Below, in pieces: positions 4,643-9,073 of a stretch of 9,073 nucleotides of DNA. The notes beneath the pieces were generated by a model, which was not told the origin of the DNA, did not search any database, and worked only from the letters and a program-made list of their open reading frames with translations. The position numbers were made by a program, and so were the translations under genes. How positions within the stretch are numbered: position 1 is the stretch's first letter; each line of letters opens with the position of its first letter. The stretch is from Chloroflexota bacterium (GTDB lineage Bacteria; Chloroflexota; Anaerolineae; Fen-1058), in the NCBI GenBank assembly GCA_016219235.1, contig JACRBO010000539.1, forward strand, positions 1-9,073, given 5' to 3'.

Positions 4643-7318
4643 TTACGCCTGCGAGCGGCGCTGCTTGCGATTGATCACTAGCACACCCCCTGCGAGGATC
4701 AGCAGGAGCGCGCCCAGTCCGATCGGCGCGAAGCGGGCAACAGTCCGATCGGGCGACTCAGCCCGCAGGCTGCTCAAGCCGATCGCCGTCGGGCTGTTAG
4801 CGTCATCCAACGTGCCGAGGGTGAAGTTGCTGCCCAGCAGGGTGGCATCCACACCGATGAACTGCACCTGGTCGCCAATGATGGCGGTGGCCGTGGCAAT
4901 CTCGCTGAACTGGCCGGTCGTTCCAGAACGTCCCAGCAGGCGATAGTTGCTGGCCGAGCCAGCGGGCGCTGCGCCGTTATTGTTCATGCCACCTTCGCTG
5001 AAGTCGAAGATGATGTCCACCGTGCCGCCGGATGTGCCGACATCGGTGCGGTCGAAATACCAGTGGCGGGTCCAGCGCAGGGGGTTAAGGGCGGTCGCCC
5101 AATCACCTGTAGTGGGAACATCGGCGCTGGTGTTGTTATTCGTAGGGGTCAGGTGGCCGAAGGTCAGCCAGTCGCCGTTATCTTGCAGGAAAGTGCGGTT
5201 GACCACGATGATGCCAGCGCTATGAGATTGAGTGTGGCTGTTGTCGTCCGTGCGCCCGATACCGGCCATATCCAGGTCGAAATTGCCGTTGCCGGAATCA
5301 TCGCCATTGTAGACATCGTTGGCGCTGAGGGCCACGTTATACTTGGCGCTAAGGTAGTTATCCACCAGGATGCGGTCGACATCAGCCAATGACTGGCTGA
5401 AGAAGATCATCTCTCCCAAATACCCGGTCAATTCATACCCGTAAGAACCCGTGCGCAAGTCAAAGCCTCCAACCGATAGCTCCGGGTTGGCTGGCAAATT
5501 CAATAGAGCAGCCGTCTGGCGCGACCCTGCCAGATTGCTGTTAGTGTATATGTACTGGTTTGGATTGGCTGCCACAGCCGTATATCGGAAACCCTCCGTC
5601 TGCCACCCTGCCACTGTCCCAGCGACTACTAAATCGTCATTCCAGTGGTACAACAACCGATTTCCCCCCTGACTGGGATGGTAGGCGATGGTCCTATCAT
5701 TCGTGTTTGTAGTACCCACGGCAAACAAGTTTTCCCCGGCATTGTTCGACGGATTGAAAGCGGAAAAGATGGTGTAGGCCTGGTTGCCGGAGTAAGCGGA
5801 AAGCGTGCCGACCAGGACATCGCCATTCGACCCGCCCACATAGGTGAGCGCCGGCATTCCATTTTGAATCGCCGTGTTATAGGTGGGTCTCCGCGTGTTG
5901 TCAGTCTGCGTCACGTTCACATTGTTGCCGCTCTGGTCTTGCCAGCAGGCCGCATCCTGATTGTTGATGGCGGGGGTGGCGCAACCGGTGTCAATGTACA
6001 CCCCACGGTCGGGCCGCAGCCACAGTTCCAAGGCGCTGCTGCCATCGGTGATGCCCACGCCGCCGGGGCCGTTGCCGCCGCCCGCGCCGGGTACAACTAC
6101 CACCGTGGGTGAGCCAAACATCAACACCCGGTTGTTGTTGAAATCGCCCACCCACAGCACCTGGGCGGCGGGATCGAAGGAGGTCAGATAAAGGCCCCAG
6201 AAGGTGGTGGCGCTGGTGCCTGACCCCATGCTGGTGAAGTTCGTTTGCCCGATGACGTTGTCGGCATTGGCGCCATTGGCTTTGGCCGCAGCATTGTTGA
6301 AGACCAGAACACGGTTATTTTGCGAATCAGCCACGAAAATCCGCCCGGTGCTTTCATCGCCGCTTACGCCCATCGGCGCCCGCATGGTGTTTTGAGTCGT
6401 GCTACCACCGCTGGCCGTGAAATTTAGCTGCCCTAACACGGCATCGGCATTGGCATTATTGAGTTTGGAAGCCGCATTGTCAAAACGCAAAACGCGATTA
6501 TGGCCCTCGTCACCGACCCATAAGCGCCCCGCACTGTCTACGTAGACTCCACGGGGATTGTAAATGGTGTTCTGAACCGCAGGATTTACTGCCCGAGTGA
6601 TAAAATCGGGCTGGCCCAACACACCGTCGGCCGCGTCGCCGTTGGGACTGGTAGCGGCGTTATCGAAGCGCAGCACGCGGTTGTTGCCGTTATCAGTCAC
6701 CCACAGCCGCCCCCCTGCATCCAAGAAGATATCCACGGGGACATACATCTTGCTGGCGGTGATGCCCCAGGTTGCGGTGGTGAAATCGGGCTGGCCCAAC
6801 ACCCCGCTGGCGTTGGCCCCATTACCCAGCGTTGCGGCGTTATCGAAGCGCAACACGCGATGATTCCACAAGTCGGCCACCCACAAACGCCCTGCAGCAT
6901 CCACAAAAATCCCGGCGGGCGCATTCATTCCAGCCTGGGTCGCTGCTGCGGCGGCGGTAGTGAAAACCGCCTGCCCCAACACAGCTTCTGCTGCGGCGCC
7001 ATTGGACAGGGAAGTCGTCGAAGCAAAGCGCAGCACGCGATGATTGACTTGATCGGAGACAAAGACCTTGCCCGTAGTCGGGTCTACGGCCACATCGTAG
7101 CCACGATTCAAACCAGTTTGCGAGGTAGCTGCACCATTGCTGGTGAAGTTGGCTTGCCCCAACACTAGGCCGGCCGCCATGCCATCGGAGACGGTGAGGG
7201 CCGCCAGCGCGGGCGCGACGCCCACGGCGCTGAAGATCAGCGCCAGCACCATACCCACCACCACGCTCACGCGCAGCGAGCCGGTCAATAACTGCCTCGA
7301 GTTGCGATCAGTGCTCAT
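4643..7318 (-). CDS. Secreted, C-terminally anchored NHL-repeat propeller with concanavalin-like domain
   Basis: 891 residues. A signal peptide (basic start, hydrophobic 17-39, likely cleavage after APALA at 39) is followed by six NHL-type repeats of about 60 residues: 52-112, 113-172, 173-232, 233-293, 294-354 and 355-409. Typical units read VLGQxxFT, then GRLWVxDxxNxRVLRF. This predicts a six-bladed beta-propeller. A Gly/Pro linker (410-423) leads to a concanavalin/LamG-like domain at about 430-665 (LELWLRPDRGVY, WQDQSGN, GYLGEMIFFSQSL, VDNYLSAKYNV). A further beta region (about 675-850) has MAGIGRTDD and RHWYFDRTDVG, resembling the DUF8202-type region of bacterial surface proteins. A membrane helix (864-882) and basic tail (NRKQRR) end the chain. 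The only two cysteines, 446 and 458, may form a disulfide. AAGGAG at 7327-7332 lies 8 nt from the ATG. No enzyme motif is seen; binding or adhesion is an inference. Confidence 0.85.
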   Translation of the reverse strand: MSTDRNSRQLLTGSLRVSVVVGMVLALIFSAVGVAPALAALTVSDGMAAGLVLGQANFTSNGAATSQTGLNRGYDVAVDPTTGKVFVSDQVNHRVLRFASTTSLSNGAAAEAVLGQAVFTTAAAAATQAGMNAPAGIFVDAAGRLWVADLWNHRVLRFDNAATLGNGANASGVLGQPDFTTATWGITASKMYVPVDIFLDAGGRLWVTDNGNNRVLRFDNAATSPNGDAADGVLGQPDFITRAVNPAVQNTIYNPRGVYVDSAGRLWVGDEGHNRVLRFDNAASKLNNANADAVLGQLNFTASGGSTTQNTMRAPMGVSGDESTGRIFVADSQNNRVLVFNNAAAKANGANADNVIGQTNFTSMGSGTSATTFWGLYLTSFDPAAQVLWVGDFNNNRVLMFGSPTVVVVPGAGGGNGPGGVGITDGSSALELWLRPDRGVYIDTGCATPAINNQDAACWQDQSGNNVNVTQTDNTRRPTYNTAIQNGMPALTYVGGSNGDVLVGTLSAYSGNQAYTIFSAFNPSNNAGENLFAVGTTNTNDRTIAYHPSQGGNRLLYHWNDDLVVAGTVAGWQTEGFRYTAVAANPNQYIYTNSNLAGSRQTAALLNLPANPELSVGGFDLRTGSYGYELTGYLGEMIFFSQSLADVDRILVDNYLSAKYNVALSANDVYNGDDSGNGNFDLDMAGIGRTDDNSHTQSHSAGIIVVNRTFLQDNGDWLTFGHLTPTNNNTSADVPTTGDWATALNPLRWTRHWYFDRTDVGTSGGTVDIIFDFSEGGMNNNGAAPAGSASNYRLLGRSGTTGQFSEIATATAIIGDQVQFIGVDATLLGSNFTLGTLDDANSPTAIGLSSLRAESPDRTVARFAPIGLGALLLILAGGVLVINRKQRRSQA
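6092..7165 (-). repeat. Six in-gene NHL repeat units of about 180 bp
   Basis: The coding repeats start at about 7165, 6982, 6802, 6622, 6439 and 6256 on the minus strand, with about 60 codons each. Units 2-4 are closest in protein sequence (RVLRFDNAA shared); the first and sixth are the most divergent, as expected for the ends of a closed propeller. Confidence 0.8.
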
Positions 7319-7397
7319 GTTGTTTGCTCCTTCTGGACGGATTTATGAAGATGACGGAACGGAATCGCTGATTCGCTGCCGAATCAAGCTGTTTTCG

Positions 7398-7403
7398 ATT
7401 ATA
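7398..7403 (-). promoter_or_regulatory. Candidate -10 box of the propeller gene
   Basis: A perfect TATAAT on the minus strand would start transcription near 7391, leaving a leader of about 70 nt before the ATG. No convincing -35 hexamer lies 16-18 bp upstream, so an activator may be needed. The repeat array just upstream fits that. Confidence 0.45.
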
Positions 7404-7435
7404 AGCGAGGGTTGCGCAAAAATGCACACGCTCCC

Positions 7436-7479
7436 TTTGCAAGATCATTTCACTTTCATTGCAACATCATTGCAACCAC
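7436..7479. promoter_or_regulatory. Four-unit 11-bp repeat array with TTGCAA cores (candidate activator site)
   Basis: Four contiguous 11-bp units on the plus strand: TTTGCAAGATC, ATTTCACTTTC, ATTGCAACATC, ATTGCAACCAC. The palindromic core TTGCAA is kept in units 1, 3 and 4 (7437, 7459, 7470), so sites lie on one helix face at 22 and 11 bp spacing. Relative to the inferred start near 7391 on the minus strand they centre at about -48, -70 and -81, where activators usually bind. The binding protein is unknown. Confidence 0.5.
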
Positions 7480-7605
7480 GCACCAGGGCTGAGCTTTCAA
7501 TCGCCTTGTCGCTTTGTATGGCTAGCGCGGTTGCAAGGTGTCCGTTAATGTAAAAAATGTATTCGCCCGGCCGCAACCTCGCAGCGGCCTCTGCCAGGCG
7601 AAACC

Positions 7606-7640
7606 AAAACGGTCGAGACTTCTTCAGTCCCGACCGTTTT
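7606..7640 (-). terminator. Hairpin 3: terminator of the PPi-type pfk gene
   Basis: Arms 7606-7620 and 7626-7640 pair over 15 positions around a 5-nt loop. One position is A-C read on the plus strand but G-U in minus-strand RNA, so the full stem forms only in the minus transcript. The minus strand continues TTTTGGTTT after the stem, which suits termination of the gene ending at 7678. The core matches hairpins 1 and 2. Confidence 0.85.
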
Positions 7641-7643
7641 GCT

Positions 7644-7672
7644 TCCAACTTCCCGCGTAGCGTCCAACTTCC
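7644..7672 (-). repeat. GGAAGTTGGA direct repeat pair after the PPi-type pfk stop
   Basis: GGAAGTTGGA (minus strand) occurs at 7644-7653 and 7663-7672, 19 bp apart, between the pfk stop codon and hairpin 3. This gives the same order as at the other pfk gene: stop, short repeats, hairpin. Confidence 0.65.
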
Positions 7673-7677
7673 AATCT

Positions 7678-8832
7678 TTAATACAAGAACATCGGCTTGC
7701 CCTCGACGTGCCTTACCTTGGGCACGTAATTCTCCGAGTCGTACAATTCATCGACATCGACCCGCTTCAGGCCCTGCATGATCGTCGCCACCGGGATGCT
7801 GGTGTACGTGCCATTGCGCAGCGCCACCAGCCGATTAGACGCCCCGCGCGCGATGAGTTTGATCGCCATGTTGGCGTAGTTGGTCGCCACCATCAAATCG
7901 ACGCTGTCCGGCGCGCCGGAGCGCATGAGGTAGCCTACTTGCTGATACAGGGTATCTTCGTCCGTGATCTTCTTCAGCGCCTCGCCCAGTATCGCGCCGA
8001 TGCCGCCCAGCTTCTTGTGACCGTAGGCGTCGGCCTGCCCGTACTCGAGGATCTTGCCGCCGATCATCTGCGCCCCTTCCGAGATGGCCACCATGGCGTA
8101 GTTGCTGGGATTGCTGGCCTTGTCCTGCATCAAAAACGCAGCCAGTTTTTCGGGATCAAAATGGACTTCGGAAATGATCGAGCGATCGACGCCGCCCAGA
8201 TAGGAGGCAATCAATGAGGTCTCACCGCAGTTCCGACCGAACAGCTCGACGACGGCGAGCCGCTCGTGACTGCCGGCGCTGGTGCGCAATTGATGGATGA
8301 ATTCCACGCTGCGCGTGATGGCCGTCGAGAAGCCGATACAATAATCGGTGCCGAAGACGTCGTTGTCCATCGTCTTCGGAATCGCCACGATGTGTACGCC
8401 CTCGCGATGTAAACGCTCGGCGTAACTCAGCGTGTCGTCGCCGCCAATCGGGACCAGCGTATCAATGCCCAGTTTTTCCAGCACTTTCAGCACGTGCGGC
8501 GTGAAGTCGTGCAGGGCGTTGTCGTCGGGCTGCTCGCCGCGCAGGAAGGCCGGAATTTCATGCCCGCGCACTTTGCCGGGATTGGTGCGGCTGGTGTGCA
8601 GGAACGTGCCGCCCGTGCGATCGATGGTGCGTACCCGCTGCTTGTCCAACGGCCAGATATATTGATCATGCGTAGCCGGATCATCGAGGTTATAGTTCAG
8701 CAGGCCGCCCCACCCCTTGCGGATGCCGACAACTTCATACCCTTCGTCGATGGCGCGATAAACCAGGGTCTTGATGCAGGGATTCAGCCCAGGCACGTCG
8801 CCGCCGCCGGTTAACACCCCGATGCGTTTCAT
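7678..8832 (-). CDS. 6-phosphofructokinase with PPi-dependent signature residues
   Basis: 384 residues, one PFK domain. GGGDVPGLN at 9-17 is the nucleotide/phosphate loop, GGDDT is at 130-134 and PKTMDND at 152-158, with Asp156 the catalytic base. Asp133 and Lys153 sit where ATP-PFKs have two glycines (E. coli 104 and 124). The Asp/Lys pair marks pyrophosphate-dependent enzymes (EC 2.7.1.90), which run reversibly in glycolysis and gluconeogenesis. Later motifs are FGRNCGET (198-205), ISEGAQ and [10 protein letters not shown], the last replacing the usual QRGG substrate loop. ATG 8832 is chosen because [12 protein letters not shown] is the family N-terminus and GGGGGA lies about 9 nt upstream; an upstream in-frame ATG at 8886 falls in the repeat region. 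It follows the deacylase gene by 64 bp on the same strand. PPi use is inferred from two residues. Confidence 0.92.
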   Translation of the reverse strand: MKRIGVLTGGGDVPGLNPCIKTLVYRAIDEGYEVVGIRKGWGGLLNYNLDDPATHDQYIWPLDKQRVRTIDRTGGTFLHTSRTNPGKVRGHEIPAFLRGEQPDDNALHDFTPHVLKVLEKLGIDTLVPIGGDDTLSYAERLHREGVHIVAIPKTMDNDVFGTDYCIGFSTAITRSVEFIHQLRTSAGSHERLAVVELFGRNCGETSLIASYLGGVDRSIISEVHFDPEKLAAFLMQDKASNPSNYAMVAISEGAQMIGGKILEYGQADAYGHKKLGGIGAILGEALKKITDEDTLYQQVGYLMRSGAPDSVDLMVATNYANMAIKLIARGASNRLVALRNGTYTSIPVATIMQGLKRVDVDELYDSENYVPKVRHVEGKPMFLY

Positions 8833-8869
8833 AATCTCAGTTCCCCCGTTCGTTCCCCGAAGATTAACA

Positions 8870-8901
8870 AGTAACGAGTAAAACATCCCTTACTCGTTAC
8901 T
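8870..8901. repeat. 12-bp perfect inverted repeat between deacylase and pfk genes
   Basis: Arms 8870-8881 (AGTAACGAGTAA) and 8890-8901 are exactly complementary with an 8-nt loop. It is built from heptamer repeats of opposite orientation. The deacylase stop codon (8897-8899) is within one arm. There is no T-run next to it, so it may be an mRNA processing or attenuation structure between the two genes rather than a terminator. Confidence 0.7.
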
Positions 8902-8914
8902 CATTACTCGTTAT
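8890..8914 (-). repeat. Heptanucleotide tandem repeat (CGAGTAA/TGAGTAA)
   Basis: Plus-strand TTACTCG, TTACTCA, TTACTCG and a partial TTAT are consecutive. In the minus sense they read CGAGTAA or TGAGTAA, close to the CGAGTGA register of the arrays after the plus-strand pfk. The array covers the 3' end of the deacylase gene and gives it its last residues and TAA stop. Confidence 0.8.
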
Positions 8915-9073
8915 GCTATTCGGCTCCACCGTAAGCTTCTCAACCCGCCCACCCGTCACCGCGATCAATCGATCATACGCGATCGGGGACAAGGCGGGAG
9001 GCGCGCCCGCCGCCGCCCACGCCGTGGGGAAGCGGCTCAGGGGGGCGTCAATGCAGTTCGTTTGGTCATGCGC
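8897..9073 (-). CDS. Probable YbaK/EbsC-type aminoacyl-tRNA deacylase, C-terminal end (5' truncated by window)
   Basis: Read on the minus strand from 9073, an open frame of 58 residues ends in TAA at 8897-8899; it has no start in the window because the gene begins further right. The segment FPTAWAAAGAPPALSP then YDRLIAVTGGRV matches the end of YbaK/EbsC-like proteins, which typically show WAAAGTP and LxxLTGGxV there. Such proteins hydrolyse mischarged aminoacyl-tRNA (for example Cys-tRNAPro) in the cytoplasm. The conserved lysine of the active site would be upstream and cannot be checked. The last residues (NSITSNE) are encoded by the heptamer repeats and are probably an extension. It is upstream of and co-oriented with the PPi-type pfk. 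Confidence 0.6.
   Translation of the reverse strand, partial: AHDQTNCIDAPLSRFPTAWAAAGAPPALSPIAYDRLIAVTGGRVEKLTVEPNSITSNE

Larger units (their letters stand above)
7319..7677. other. 359-bp intergenic region between the propeller and PPi-type pfk genes
   Basis: I see no gene here. Reading from the propeller start outwards it holds a ribosome site (7327-7332), a TATAAT-like box on the minus strand (7398-7403), a TTGCGCAA palindrome (7412-7419), a four-unit 11-bp array (7436-7479), another TTGCAA (7531-7536), a 6-bp GGCCGC/GCGGCC hairpin (7569-7589), hairpin 3 (7606-7640), and two TCCAACTTCC direct repeats (7644-7653, 7663-7672). Confidence 0.7.

Noticed and set aside
7445..7648. Minus-strand frame of 67 codons running from hairpin 3 into the intergenic region
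   Set aside because: Its start lies in the terminator stem and its sequence follows repeats and regulatory DNA; it has no ribosome site.
7639..8217. Plus-strand open frame opposite the PPi-type pfk
   Set aside because: It overlaps hairpin 3 and conserved pfk codons on the other strand, and its product shows no recognisable family.

Overview
The window looks like bacterial chromosomal DNA, GC-rich in the genes, with AT-richer intergenic stretches full of short repeats and hairpins. I infer Chloroflexota (Anaerolineae-like), moderately sure: the clues are a split-type methylmalonyl-CoA mutase, a tandem eukaryote-type phosphofructokinase beside a PPi-type one, a large secreted NHL-propeller protein, and heptanucleotide repeats between genes. 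No rRNA, tRNA, CRISPR array, transposase or integrase is visible.

Layout. Plus strand: the 3' end of a methylmalonyl-CoA mutase catalytic subunit (1-233), a RelE/ParE-type toxin-antitoxin pair with an ATGA overlap (251-705), a stand-alone PAS protein (774-1118), a VOC/glyoxalase-fold protein (1135-1533), an ATTCGTG-type inverted repeat, then a 746-residue tandem 6-phosphofructokinase (1702-3942). This is followed by an orphan HicB-type antitoxin (4030-4467) and a second, partial copy of the phosphofructokinase 3' end with its own terminator (4489-4627). Minus strand: an 891-residue exported, membrane-anchored six-bladed NHL-propeller/lectin-like protein (4643-7318), a 359-bp intergenic region with a candidate promoter and a four-unit 11-bp repeat array, a second phosphofructokinase with PPi-dependent signature residues (7678-8832), and the 3' end of a probable YbaK/EbsC-type aminoacyl-tRNA deacylase (8897 to beyond 9073).

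How it fits together. Two different phosphofructokinases point towards each other with the surface-protein gene between them. The plus-strand enzyme has a catalytic N-half with ATP-type residues and a C-half with both catalytic aspartates changed to Asn, the architecture of fungal and animal PFK. The minus-strand enzyme carries the Asp/Lys pair typical of PPi-PFKs. The cell may therefore have both an ATP-driven, possibly allosterically controlled route and a reversible PPi-driven route at this step of glycolysis.

The most unusual structure is the pfk 3' end. Its last 25 codons, the following heptamer repeats and the terminator hairpin occur twice, 628 bp apart, with hicB between. The copies share 45 identical bases and then differ almost only at synonymous sites. 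This resembles an element that entered the 3' end of a gene and supplied a replacement end, as e14 and phage 21 do at icd, although no recombinase is present here.
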